Assembly: GCA_913020555.1 (NCBI GenBank)
Contig: CAJWAC010000001.1
Span: 62,001-126,000, forward strand
Direction of reading: 5' to 3'
Source: an uncultured Polaribacter sp.
GTDB lineage: Bacteria > Bacteroidota > Bacteroidia > Flavobacteriales > Flavobacteriaceae
Length of the DNA: 64,000 bases
Below are positions 45,405 through 54,120 of this stretch, piece by piece (position 1 is the stretch's first letter; the number at the start of each line of letters is the position of its first letter). Under the pieces are notes generated by a model. That model had not been told where the DNA came from. It ran no database searches and saw only the letters and a list, made by a program, of their open reading frames with translations. The translations under genes and the position numbers were made by a program.

Positions 45405-45992
45405 ATTTCAATCATAACTTTTTCAAAGTTTATGTAGCCAACGTATATAATTTTAAATTTATTTTTTACAGTTATCAACATTCTATATTATAATTATTTT
45501 TCTTTTATAAAATTTAAAAAAACAATGATGTTTATAATAGTATGTGAATAGCAGCAGTAAATTTTTTTCTTTTTCTTTTTGTATATCACTTATTAAAAAG
45601 CATTCACAACTTATTAAAGTTTAAAAGCTTTAAAATCAATTATAATTAAGAGTTATTAACAAAAGTTATAAACAGCTATTCACTTAATTCTATTTATAAA
45701 TTATTTATTTTTAATGTAAACAAATTGTAAATTTTATGTTGATAAACTTTTATTAAAAACTCAAAATAAAATTTGCATATATCATAGAATGCATTGTATT
45801 GTAATTATTTTAGAAATCACCAAAAAAAGTTTCGAGTTTTTAATGATAAGTTCTTAACATTTACTTAAAATAGATAAACTCTTTAATAATAAGTAGTTAT
45901 TAAATATTGATAAATTTTGATTGTTTATAACTGTTCATAACTGCTATTTTATATATTTTTGTAATATTCAACTTAATTAAAATCAATAAATT
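45405..45992. other. AT-rich gene-free region with iterated TTATNAACA: candidate oriC
   Basis: This 588-bp gap, the longest in the window, has no convincing gene. It is extremely AT-rich and holds six copies of the 9-mer TTATNAACA: plus strand at 45472, 45653 and 45666; reverse strand at 45737, 45922 and 45932. They resemble the DnaA box TTATNCACA with one base changed. Box-like halves also occur (TGTGAATAG at 45543, CATTCACAA at 45601). A -7-like TATTTTTG at 45954-45961 probably serves rpiB. Confidence 0.5.
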
Positions 45993-46421
45993 ATGACAAT
46001 TGCCATTGGTAATGATCACGCAGGAACTCAATATAAATTCGAAATTATAAAACATTTAGAAAATAAAGGCTATACAGTTTTAAATTTTGGAACAGATACA
46101 AATGATTCTATGGATTATCCTGATGCTATTCATCCAACTGCAGATTGTGTAGAAAGCGGAAAAGCTGAATTAGGAATTATATTATGTGGTTCTGGAAATG
46201 GTGCACAAATGACCGCAAACAAACATCAAGGAATTAGAGCTGCATTATGTTGGAATAATGAATTAGTGGCGCTTACAAGACAACATAATAATGCTAATAT
46301 TCTTACAATTCCTGCACGTTTTGTTTCTTTACAGCAAGCAATTGGTTTTGTAGATGTATTTTTAAATACAGAATTTGAAGGTGGACGTCATGCAAATAGA
46401 GTTGATAAAATTTCTTGTTAA
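45993..46421 (+). CDS. rpiB: Ribose-5-phosphate isomerase B
   Basis: Interconverts ribose 5-phosphate and ribulose 5-phosphate in the pentose phosphate pathway. The 142-residue RpiB/LacA-type protein shows IAIGNDHAGTQYKFEIIKHL, the catalytic Cys region GIILCGSGNGAQMTANK and the closing EGGRHANRVDKI. It follows the AT-rich gap and precedes a GNAT gene on the same strand. Confidence 0.97.
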   Translation: MTIAIGNDHAGTQYKFEIIKHLENKGYTVLNFGTDTNDSMDYPDAIHPTADCVESGKAELGIILCGSGNGAQMTANKHQGIRAALCWNNELVALTRQHNNANILTIPARFVSLQQAIGFVDVFLNTEFEGGRHANRVDKISC

Positions 46422-46503
46422 GTTTAATTTTATATGCTAAAATTGTAATATAATTCAAGAATTTTCATTTCGAGAAAATTTGCATCGAAAAATCGATTTA
46501 AAT

Positions 46504-46944
46504 ATGAACTTTGTCACAAAAACTTTCAAAGAATTAAATACGACAGAATTATACCAGATTCTTCAAATACGCTCTGAAGTTTTTGTCGTAGAGCAAGATT
46601 GTGTGTATCAAGATATAGATTTTAAAGACCAAAAAGCCTTGCATGTACTTGGTTTATTAAATAATAAAATTATAGCATATACAAGAATTTTTAAAGCTGG
46701 AGATTATTTTAAAAATACAAGTATTGGAAGAGTAGTGGTTTCTAAAAATAAAAGAAGCTTTGGTTATGGTGTAGATTTAATGAACGCATCTTTAAAAGCA
46801 ATAAAAGATAATTTTAATACAGAAGTTGTTACAATTTCTGCTCAAGTTTATTTAACTAAATTTTACAATTCTCTAGGTTTTTATCAAATAGGAGACGAGT
46901 ATTTAGAAGATGGTATTCCGCATATTAGAATGGATAGAAAATAA
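46504..46944 (+). CDS. GNAT N-acetyltransferase, ElaA-like
   Basis: Acetyl-CoA-dependent N-acetyltransferase of 146 residues in the ElaA subfamily. Characteristic elements are LQIRSEVFVVEQDCVYQDIDFKD at the start and SIGRVVVSKNKRSFGYGVDLM, the acetyl-CoA-binding loop. Substrate unknown. ATG at 46504 is preferred to a TTG eight codons earlier. It lies 83 bp after rpiB and ends in a bidirectional terminator. Confidence 0.9.
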   Translation: MNFVTKTFKELNTTELYQILQIRSEVFVVEQDCVYQDIDFKDQKALHVLGLLNNKIIAYTRIFKAGDYFKNTSIGRVVVSKNKRSFGYGVDLMNASLKAIKDNFNTEVVTISAQVYLTKFYNSLGFYQIGDEYLEDGIPHIRMDRK

Positions 46945-46973
46945 AAAATGATGAAATTATTTTTCATCATTTT
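46945..46973. terminator. Bidirectional terminator between convergent genes
   Basis: AAAATGATGAAA (46945-46956) pairs with TTTCATCATTTT (46962-46973), loop TTATT, with A- and T-tracts on both sides. It begins at the base after the GNAT stop and ends six bases from the DUF2167 stop. Confidence 0.88.
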
Positions 46974-46978
46974 TTATT

Positions 46979-47875
46979 TTAAACCTCTTCTTTTTTAGTA
47001 CCAAATATTTTCTTTTTAAAGATAGTAAATGCTCCAACAATAGCAATAGCTATTATTTTCCAAAACTTTAGAATTAATGCAAAGAAACCAGCTTTAGCTA
47101 AAAGTTTACCAGCTATTAAACCTCCAATTCCGTAGGCAGCAACTTCATCTATCTCAGGATTAAAATCTGCGTATTTATTACCATTCGTAAAATGAACACT
47201 ATTTAATATTTCATCTACATCTTTTTTAAATTCTGGTAAAATATCAATAGTACCAATTGCATTTAAATTTAAATATCCTTTTCTACCCAAAACTCTAATA
47301 TTATAGTTAAGAGTATTAATTTCTTCACCTTCAAAACTTAGTTCTTTTGCCCAATGTAATTTCTTTTCATCTGCATCATAAAAAGGTTTTGAAGCCCAAC
47401 CAATAAGTTCCATTTCTGGATACCCTAATTCTTTACGCTCAGGATTTGCAGCACTCGTGTCATCTTGCATTTCTTCTAATAGATTATCATAATCTAAATC
47501 TTTAGCATCTTCATCATCAATATAACCGTCACTAGAATAGGTAACTTCTACAGCATAAGTAAAATTATCATCTATGGGATTTATGTTTTTTGGAAACAAC
47601 AATCCCAAAACTTCAGAAGGAGGATTACCCCATAAATCTGTTAAAACATATTTACTTTGTTCAGCATTTAAAAACTTGTAATTTTCAGGAATATCAATTT
47701 CAGCTAATCCATTTTCTAAAGAAATTTTCCCATAATCATAATTAAATGATTCATTTATACTATCTAATCTTTTTAAGTAGGTAATTTGAGCTTCTTCAGA
47801 TAATATTTCTTCATTTTCTTGAGAGAAGGATAAGATTGTGGAAATACAAAATAATACTGTAAATATTTTTTTCAT
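46979..47875 (-). CDS. DUF2167 membrane protein
   Basis: Envelope protein of the DUF2167 family, role unknown. ATG at 47875 gives signal peptide MKKIFTVLFCISTILSFSQ; a TTG nine codons upstream is less likely. The exported domain has ISLENGLAEIDIPENYKFLN and the family motif LTDLWGNPPSEVLGLLFP. Near the C-terminus a membrane helix (LILKFWKIIAIAIVGAFTIF) is followed by a basic tail (KKKIFGTKKEE), so it is anchored to the inner membrane. Confidence 0.88.
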   Translation of the reverse strand: MKKIFTVLFCISTILSFSQENEEILSEEAQITYLKRLDSINESFNYDYGKISLENGLAEIDIPENYKFLNAEQSKYVLTDLWGNPPSEVLGLLFPKNINPIDDNFTYAVEVTYSSDGYIDDEDAKDLDYDNLLEEMQDDTSAANPERKELGYPEMELIGWASKPFYDADEKKLHWAKELSFEGEEINTLNYNIRVLGRKGYLNLNAIGTIDILPEFKKDVDEILNSVHFTNGNKYADFNPEIDEVAAYGIGGLIAGKLLAKAGFFALILKFWKIIAIAIVGAFTIFKKKIFGTKKEEV

Positions 47876-48043
47876 AATTTTTTTTAAGGAGCAATTATAC
47901 AAAAAAACTATAGGTTAATGTATAATTACATTCAGAAGTTTTGTGTTAGAGAAAGATGGTATTTATCAATATTTAGATTTTAAATATTTAAAAACGCTAC
48001 GGGTATTGTTATTTTTACGCTATTTTTAAATCAAAAAAAACTA

Positions 48044-49135
48044 ATGAATTTATTCTTAAGTTTAAAACAAAGATTTTCGCACCATGGCATTAAAGATAAA
48101 ATTGTTACGATTTTATGGATTACTTTTATCTGGACTTTAATACGGGCATTTAAATTTATTGAAACTTATGCCAGCAAAATAGATTCTGCAGAATTTAGTG
48201 AAGGGATGCTATCAGGTATTTTAATTATCATAGCAGCAGGTTTAATTCTTGGGGCTAGTTTAGTATTTCTATGGGAACGATGGCTGAGAAAAATGGCTTA
48301 CCTCAAAGCGATGTTTTTTATTTTACTATTCTATTCCTTTGTTTTTTTTACTTTTTATTTTTTAGAACAAGTATTGACGGAAGTAAGTAAATCAAATCAA
48401 TCAATGGCTGCGCCAGAACTTAAAGAGGTCTTTAACCTAACATTATTAGTCAACTATATATATTGGCTTGTTATTACTTTTCTTACTATTTTATTTTTAT
48501 TAATTAGAGATAAATTTGGCCCTATTACATTTGTCAATTTTTTAAAAGGTAAATATCTCAGGCCAAAACGAGAAGAGCGCATTTTTATGTTTATGGATTT
48601 AAAATCATCTACTACAATCGCTGAACAACTTGGGGAAGAACGATATTTTAATTTTTTAAATGATACATTTAGTATAGCAACCCCAGCAATATTAGCTACT
48701 AAAGGAGAAATTTATCAATATGTTGGAGATGAAATAGTTATTAGCTGGATAACAAAAAACGGACTCAAAAGAGCTAATTGTATTAGCTGTTATTACAAAA
48801 TGATAACATTATTAAATGACAAATTTGATTTTTTTGATAAAAAATATGGCATACAACCTCAGTTTAAAGCTGGACTGCATTTTGGTAACGTAATTACTGG
48901 AGAAATGGGAATCGTAAAAAGGGAAATTGTTTATTCAGGAGATGTTTTAAATACAGCGTCTAGAATTCAATCACTTTGTAATGAAATGAATACAGAAATA
49001 TTAATTTCTAATGATTTAATTAAGCTAATTAATCTAAGTTTTTTAAATAAAAAAATCAAATATATAGGTAACACTAATCTTAGAGGGAAACAAGAAAAAG
49101 TGGAGTTAGTAACCCTTGTAAATATTAGTACTTAA
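48044..49135 (+). CDS. Membrane class III nucleotide cyclase
   Basis: Membrane protein of 363 residues with about four helices in the first 155 and a C-terminal class III adenylate/guanylate cyclase domain. Metal-binding Asp185 (FMFMDLKSST) and Asp229 (YVGDEIVISW) are kept, as are the transition-state Asn303 and Arg307 (DVLNTASRI). The residues that set nucleotide choice differ from the adenylate cyclase Lys/Asp pair: Gln225 (YQYVGDE) and Glu294 (KREIVYSGD). The product could be cAMP, cGMP or neither. It is a single gene with no linked effector. Confidence 0.87.
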   Translation: MNLFLSLKQRFSHHGIKDKIVTILWITFIWTLIRAFKFIETYASKIDSAEFSEGMLSGILIIIAAGLILGASLVFLWERWLRKMAYLKAMFFILLFYSFVFFTFYFLEQVLTEVSKSNQSMAAPELKEVFNLTLLVNYIYWLVITFLTILFLLIRDKFGPITFVNFLKGKYLRPKREERIFMFMDLKSSTTIAEQLGEERYFNFLNDTFSIATPAILATKGEIYQYVGDEIVISWITKNGLKRANCISCYYKMITLLNDKFDFFDKKYGIQPQFKAGLHFGNVITGEMGIVKREIVYSGDVLNTASRIQSLCNEMNTEILISNDLIKLINLSFLNKKIKYIGNTNLRGKQEKVELVTLVNIST

Positions 49136-49229
49136 TTATAAGTTTAATCAATAGAATGGCAGAAACATAAAGAAAACAATCAAGATTGTTATAATTAAAT
49201 TATAAAAGCACTACAGCTGTAAAATAAAA

Positions 49230-49802
49230 TTAATTAAAATTGTTCATTTCTTTTACACTACCAACTTTTAAATCATCTAATAAAATATTTCCAATTCTAA
49301 TACGAATTAATCGCAAGGTTGGAAAACCTACGGCTGCTGTCATTTTGCGAACTTGTCTAAATTTACCCTCTGTTATAGTCATAGAAATCCAACTTGTTGG
49401 GCCATGCCTATCATCACGAATTTTCTGGCTTCTTAATGGAAATTTAGGATCATTAATTATACTAGCTTTTCCAGGTTTTGTAGCATATTTTTTACCTTCA
49501 AAACCAATTTCTACGCCATTTTTTAGATTAAATATAGCTTCTTGTGTAATGATTCCATCAACTTGTACATAATATTCTTTTTCTACTTTATTACTTCTAA
49601 TTTCTGCAGAAATTTTACCATCTGTGGTTAATAAAAGTAAACCTTCAGAAGCATAATCTAATCTTCCAATTGCCATTGTATCTTTTGGAAAATTATACAG
49701 CTCTCCTAATAGTTTTTTCTTTCTTTTGGTTTGATTATTTATAAATTGTGATAAGTAACCCCAAGGTTTATGAAGAATAAAATGTCTGTGTTTTTCAACC
49801 AA
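49230..49802 (-). CDS. RNA pseudouridine synthase, RluE/RsuA family
   Basis: Makes pseudouridine in rRNA, most like RluE (23S rRNA). The catalytic motif is IGRLDYASEGLLLLTTDG, with the Asp in GRLDYASEG; ITEGKFRQVRKMTAAVGFPTLRLIRIRIG is the usual late motif. It lacks an S4 domain, as RluE does. The start is probably TTG at 49802, one base after the stop of the aldose-epimerase-like gene, which suggests translational coupling; no in-frame ATG precedes the conserved HFILHKPWGYLSQF. Confidence 0.9.
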   Translation of the reverse strand: MVEKHRHFILHKPWGYLSQFINNQTKRKKKLLGELYNFPKDTMAIGRLDYASEGLLLLTTDGKISAEIRSNKVEKEYYVQVDGIITQEAIFNLKNGVEIGFEGKKYATKPGKASIINDPKFPLRSQKIRDDRHGPTSWISMTITEGKFRQVRKMTAAVGFPTLRLIRIRIGNILLDDLKVGSVKEMNNFN

Positions 49803-49803
49803 A

Positions 49804-50595
49804 TTAAAGAACCTTTAATTGTATAGAAAATGTGTTTTTCCCTTTGGATAAACTCATGTTTTTTTCAGAGAATTTTTGATTTGTGTAAGATGTATATTGT
49901 GTAATTGGCTCAATACACAACATATTGTCAACCTCTGTCCATAACATAAAATTATTGAAGTTTTTAGTAGTGATTTCTAAATCATTTCTATCAATATTTT
50001 TTAAAATAATTTTATCTGTATTTAAAACAGGAAAAGCATTATGACCTACCTTATAAACATCATCTAAAGTTATGGTTTTGTTATTTGCAGTTAAAGTTTC
50101 ATTACCAGTGTTAGAAAGCATAAAAGCGGGATGATATCCTAACATAAAAGGCATTCCTATTTCAGAATGAATGATAAATTCAACAGTTAAAATATTGTTT
50201 TTTAACTCATAATTTTTTTCAAAAGTAAAATCGTAAGGCCAATTCAAGAATTCTTCTGAAGATTTCTTTGGGAATTTAGTATTTTTAACCAAACTATTTT
50301 TATTGTAATTTTTGATGAATTTTAGGGTGTTGTCATCAGAACTAGCAAGTTCATAATCTAATTCACGCAATAATCCATGTTGATCTTGAATAGCTTCTCC
50401 GTTTTTGGTTTGCATTCTAAAATTATTTTTATCTAAAGGTCCAATTACAGGAAACATTTCATCATCTGATTTTCGCCAACCTTTATTTCCTTTTTGATGT
50501 ATGTATTCTTTATCATCAAACTGAAATGAGATGAGTTCACCTTTATCAATATTTACTTTACTTTTTGAATTTTTTAGAAAAAAATTAGTATTCAT
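49804..50595 (-). CDS. Aldose 1-epimerase family protein
   Basis: Sugar mutarotase-like protein of 263 residues. It shows DKEYIHQKGNKGWRKSDDEMFPVIGPL, the galactose-mutarotase style MPFMLGYHPAFML with the conserved His, and FNNFMLWTEVDNMLCIEPITQYT with the late Glu. These fit the LacX-like branch of the family; substrate not known. It is immediately upstream of the pseudouridine synthase on the same strand, one base apart. Confidence 0.88.
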   Translation of the reverse strand: MNTNFFLKNSKSKVNIDKGELISFQFDDKEYIHQKGNKGWRKSDDEMFPVIGPLDKNNFRMQTKNGEAIQDQHGLLRELDYELASSDDNTLKFIKNYNKNSLVKNTKFPKKSSEEFLNWPYDFTFEKNYELKNNILTVEFIIHSEIGMPFMLGYHPAFMLSNTGNETLTANNKTITLDDVYKVGHNAFPVLNTDKIILKNIDRNDLEITTKNFNNFMLWTEVDNMLCIEPITQYTSYTNQKFSEKNMSLSKGKNTFSIQLKVL

Positions 50596-50709
50596 AGATA
50601 TATTTTTATCACAAAAATACTATAAAAATGAAACTAAAATAGTACGAAATTATTCTTTGTTTTTTGTAACTTGTGCAACCATTTAAAACAAGATATTTAG
50701 AAGAGATTT

Positions 50710-51717
50710 ATGGCAGTAGACAAAGAAAAAGCAGCGAAATTAAAAGCATTACAACTTACTTTAGATAAGTTAGATAAAACTTATGGAAAAGGTGCTGTAA
50801 TGAAGTTAGGGGATGTAGTTAAAGAAGATGTAGATGCAATTTCATCAGGTTCTTTAGGCTTAGATTTAGCTTTAGGTGTTGGTGGTTACCCAAGAGGTAG
50901 AGTAATAGAAATATATGGTCCAGAATCTTCTGGTAAAACAACATTAACTATTCATGCCATTGCAGAAGCACAAAAAGCAGGAGGAATTGCTGCTTTTATT
51001 GATGCAGAACACGCTTTTGATAAGTTTTATGCAGAGAACTTAGGTGTAGATGTTGATAATTTAATAATATCTCAACCAGATCACGGAGAGCAAGCTTTAG
51101 AAATTGCTGATAATTTAATTAGATCTGGAGCAATAGATATTGTAGTTATTGATTCTGTTGCAGCTTTAACGCCAAAGTCTGAGATAGAAGGTGAAATGGG
51201 AGATTCAAAAATGGGGCTTCATGCACGTTTAATGAGTCAAGCGCTTCGTAAATTAACAGGTACTATTTCTAAAACGAATTGTACAGTTATTTTTATCAAC
51301 CAATTAAGAGAAAAAATTGGTGTAATGTTTGGAAACCCCGAAACTACAACTGGTGGTAATGCTTTAAAATTCTACGCGTCTGTGCGTTTAGATATTAGAA
51401 GAAGAACACAAATTAAAGACGGAGACCGAGTTATTGGAAACAGTACTAAAGTTAAAGTTGTTAAAAATAAAGTAGCTCCACCATTTCAGATTGCTGAATT
51501 TGATATTATGTATGGACAAGGAATATCTAAAGTAGGAGAAGTCTTAGATATTGGTGTTGAGTTAGGAATTATTAAGAAAAGTGGTTCTTGGTTTAGTTAT
51601 GGAGAAACTAAGCTAGGGCAGGGAAGAGACACTGTAAAAGGCCTGATTAAAGATAATCCAGAATTAATGGATGAGATAGAAGGAAAAATAAAAGATGCTA
51701 TTGAAAATCAAGATTAA
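50710..51717 (+). CDS. recA: Recombinase RecA
   Basis: Central recombinase for homologous repair and the SOS response. Walker A is [10 protein letters not shown] near residue 76, and loop regions [22 protein letters not shown] and [21 protein letters not shown] are standard. The 335-residue length is typical, with a short acidic C-terminal tail. It is a single-gene unit ending in a strong terminator. I see no clear LexA-like box in the 114 bp upstream. Confidence 0.99.
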   Translation: MAVDKEKAAKLKALQLTLDKLDKTYGKGAVMKLGDVVKEDVDAISSGSLGLDLALGVGGYPRGRVIEIYGPESSGKTTLTIHAIAEAQKAGGIAAFIDAEHAFDKFYAENLGVDVDNLIISQPDHGEQALEIADNLIRSGAIDIVVIDSVAALTPKSEIEGEMGDSKMGLHARLMSQALRKLTGTISKTNCTVIFINQLREKIGVMFGNPETTTGGNALKFYASVRLDIRRRTQIKDGDRVIGNSTKVKVVKNKVAPPFQIAEFDIMYGQGISKVGEVLDIGVELGIIKKSGSWFSYGETKLGQGRDTVKGLIKDNPELMDEIEGKIKDAIENQD

Positions 51718-51741
51718 GTATTAAAAGTTCTAATTGTTTTT

Positions 51742-51780
51742 AAAACTGCTATAGAAGTAATTAATCTATAGCAGTTTTTT
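51742..51780 (+). terminator. Terminator of recA
   Basis: AAAACTGCTATAGA (51742-51755) pairs perfectly with 51765-51778 across a 9-base loop, followed by T to 51780. Confidence 0.93.
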
Positions 51781-51790
51781 ATGAATTATA

Positions 51791-52327
51791 ATGATAAGAG
51801 TATCAGAAAACATAATATTAAAACCAATTTTAAATTCAGACACTAAAACTTTGTTTCAGTTGATGAAAGAAATATATCCTTTAGCTTACAGTCATTTTTG
51901 GGAAGATAAAGGAGCATGGTATCTCAATAGTCAATATTCAGAAAAAAATATTTTAAAAGAATTATCTCAAAAAAATACAGACTACTATTTTGTAATATAT
52001 AAAAACGAGATAATAGGAAATTTTAGGATAATTTGGGATGCAAAATTAGATGGTTTATCAATTAAGCGACAAGTAAAATTACACAGACTTTATTTACATC
52101 AAAAAATACATGGAAAAGGAATTGGCAAACAATTAGTTTCTTGGTTAGAAGAAAAATCTAAACACAAAAATTATAAAGCCATTTGGTTGGATACCATGGA
52201 TACAAAACTTCAAGCATTTGAATTTTATAAAAATTTAGGATACCAATATCAATCACATGTATTCTTAAATTTCGAATTAATGCATGATGAAGTGAGAAAA
52301 ATGAGTCAGGTTTATAAAAAACTTTAA
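51791..52327 (+). CDS. GNAT family N-acetyltransferase
   Basis: Acetyltransferase of 178 residues. The acetyl-CoA site is HRLYLHQKIHGKGIGKQLVSWLEE, and a late KLQAFEFYKNLGYQYQSHVF motif is typical. Substrate unknown. It starts 11 bases after the recA terminator and has its end overlapped by a convergent PspC-like mini-gene. Confidence 0.9.
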   Translation: MIRVSENIILKPILNSDTKTLFQLMKEIYPLAYSHFWEDKGAWYLNSQYSEKNILKELSQKNTDYYFVIYKNEIIGNFRIIWDAKLDGLSIKRQVKLHRLYLHQKIHGKGIGKQLVSWLEEKSKHKNYKAIWLDTMDTKLQAFEFYKNLGYQYQSHVFLNFELMHDEVRKMSQVYKKL

Positions 52328-52473
52328 TTAGATAATACTTTTACCAACCAAAGAATCAAATATGCGCCAATACCAAAACCTGCAAATATTGCTAACAAAA
52401 CAAAGAAAATTCTAATCTCTTTAACGGTAAAATTTACGCGAGTACTTAGCCACTCACAAACTCCTAAAATCAT
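52324..52473 (-). CDS. PspC domain mini-protein, 49 aa
   Basis: Short reverse-strand frame from ATG at 52473 to TAA at 52324. It encodes MILGVCEWLSTRVNFTVKEI and then a single hydrophobic helix (FFVLLAIFAGFGIGAYLILWLV). This matches the PspC domain pattern GVCxGLA...VRIxFVLL...GFGxxxYLILWL, present here as a stand-alone domain. PspC proteins act in envelope stress responses; stand-alone copies are of unknown role. It starts 14 bp after the dut stop, so it is probably cotranscribed, and its last codons overlap the end of the convergent GNAT gene. Confidence 0.82.
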   Translation of the reverse strand: MILGVCEWLSTRVNFTVKEIRIFFVLLAIFAGFGIGAYLILWLVKVLSN

Positions 52474-52487
52474 AAGTCTATTTTTAA

Positions 52488-52919
52488 TTATATACCAGTG
52501 CTTCCAAAACCACCCGAGCCACGTTCGGTTTCAGTTAAGACGCTTACCTCTTTCCAATTTACACGTTCATGTTTTGCAATTACTAATTGTGCAATTCGTT
52601 CACCATCGTTTATTATAAAATCCTCATTTGATAGATTAACCAAAATTACACCAATTTCACCACGATAATCCGCATCCACAGTTCCAGGGCTGTTTAAAAC
52701 TGTAATTCCTTTTTTAGCAGCTAAACCACTTCTTGGTCTTACTTGAGCCTCAAAACCAGTAGACAAAGCTATAAATAAACCTGTTTTTACAATAGCTCGT
52801 TGTAAAGGTTTTAGTGTAATTGCAGATTCAATATTTGCTTTCAAATCCATTCCTGCAGCTCCTTCCGTTTCATAATTAGGAGTTGCGTGTTTGGATTTAT
52901 TTATGATTTGTACTTCCAT
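52488..52919 (-). CDS. dut: dUTP diphosphatase
   Basis: Hydrolyses dUTP to dUMP, keeping uracil out of DNA and feeding dTMP synthesis. All trimeric dUTPase motifs are present: [10 protein letters not shown] (1), [11 protein letters not shown] (2), [17 protein letters not shown] (3), [11 protein letters not shown] (4) and [10 protein letters not shown] (5). ATG at 52919 gives a normal 143-residue protein. A PspC-like mini-gene follows 14 bp downstream. Confidence 0.98.
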   Translation of the reverse strand: MEVQIINKSKHATPNYETEGAAGMDLKANIESAITLKPLQRAIVKTGLFIALSTGFEAQVRPRSGLAAKKGITVLNSPGTVDADYRGEIGVILVNLSNEDFIINDGERIAQLVIAKHERVNWKEVSVLTETERGSGGFGSTGI

Positions 52920-52985
52920 TCTTAAATTGATATGAAACAAATATAATAAATCAAACAAGTTTTCATCAAAAGATAATAGTTTTCT

Positions 52986-52993
52986 TACTTTTG
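52986..52993 (+). promoter_or_regulatory. -7 element of the gpsA promoter
   Basis: TACTTTTG fits TAnnTTTG, 18 bp before the gpsA ATG at 53012. Confidence 0.55.
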
Positions 52994-53011
52994 AAGCTTA
53001 ATCATTTAAAA

Positions 53012-54007
53012 ATGGATCACCATCAAAAAATTGCTGTTTTAGGAGGAGGAAGTTGGGCAACTGCTATTGTAAAAATGTTAACGGAGAACTTAGAAACAAT
53101 AGGTTGGTATATGCGAAACAACCAAGCGATACATCACATTATTGAAAACAACCATAACCCTAGATATTTAAGTTCTGCTGAATTAGATTCTAAAAAATTT
53201 GATTTATCTGATGATATAAATATAATAGTTGCAAAATATGACATTCTAATTTTTGCAATTCCTTCTGCTTTTTTAACAGCAGAGTTGGCAAAGTTAAATA
53301 TTTCTTTAAAGGGAAAAACTATATTCTCGGCTATTAAAGGAATTGTACCTGAAACAGGTTTAATTATTGGAGAACATTTTAATGAAAAATATAATACTTC
53401 TTTTGAAAATATTGGAGTAATTACAGGGCCTTGTCATGCAGAAGAAGTTGCAATGGAGCGTTTATCTTACTTAACAATTGCTTGTATTGATGAGAAAAAG
53501 GCCAATAAAATGGCACAATCTTTAAAAAGTAGATATATTAAAGTAAAAATTTCTGACGATATTATAGGTACAGAATACGCAGCTATGTTAAAAAATATTT
53601 ATGCTGTTGCTGCAGGAATTGCGCATGGTTTGGGTTATGGAGATAATTTTCAATCGGTACTGATGAGTAACGCTATTCGTGAAATGAAGCGCTTTATAAA
53701 GAAAGTACATAAAATGAAACGAAATATAAATAATTCAGCTTATTTAGGAGATTTGTTAGTTACAGGCTATTCTGCTTTCAGCAGAAATAGAATGTTTGGT
53801 AATATGATTGGTAAAGGTTACACAGTAAAATCTGCACAACATGAAATGAATATGGTTGCAGAAGGATTCTATGCAACAAAAAGTGCTTACAAAATTAAAG
53901 AAAACAATAACGCAAATACACCCATTATAAATACAGTTTACGATATTTTATATAAAGCTAAAGACCCTAAGAAAGAATTTAAAAAGCTAACAGATAGATT
54001 GGATTAA
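53012..54007 (+). CDS. gpsA: Glycerol-3-phosphate dehydrogenase [NAD(P)+]
   Basis: Makes sn-glycerol 3-phosphate from dihydroxyacetone phosphate for phospholipid synthesis. The protein opens with IAVLGGGSWATAIVKML (nucleotide site) and has ITGPCHAEEVAMERLSYLT, the catalytic-Lys region GTEYAAMLKNIYAVAAGIAHGLG and LGDLLVTGYSAFSRNRMFG. ATG at 53012 is preferred to an upstream TTG. The counterpart catabolic genes glpD and glpK lie 4-9 kb downstream on the other strand. Confidence 0.97.
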   Translation: MDHHQKIAVLGGGSWATAIVKMLTENLETIGWYMRNNQAIHHIIENNHNPRYLSSAELDSKKFDLSDDINIIVAKYDILIFAIPSAFLTAELAKLNISLKGKTIFSAIKGIVPETGLIIGEHFNEKYNTSFENIGVITGPCHAEEVAMERLSYLTIACIDEKKANKMAQSLKSRYIKVKISDDIIGTEYAAMLKNIYAVAAGIAHGLGYGDNFQSVLMSNAIREMKRFIKKVHKMKRNINNSAYLGDLLVTGYSAFSRNRMFGNMIGKGYTVKSAQHEMNMVAEGFYATKSAYKIKENNNANTPIINTVYDILYKAKDPKKEFKKLTDRLD

Positions 54008-54120
54008 CTACTTTACATTTTATAAATACATTTATTAAAACGCATAATACTTAAAAAATGGGTTTAGAAATTATAAATTGTTTATTTTTGAACAATTATT
54101 TATATTTTTAAACTTTTATA

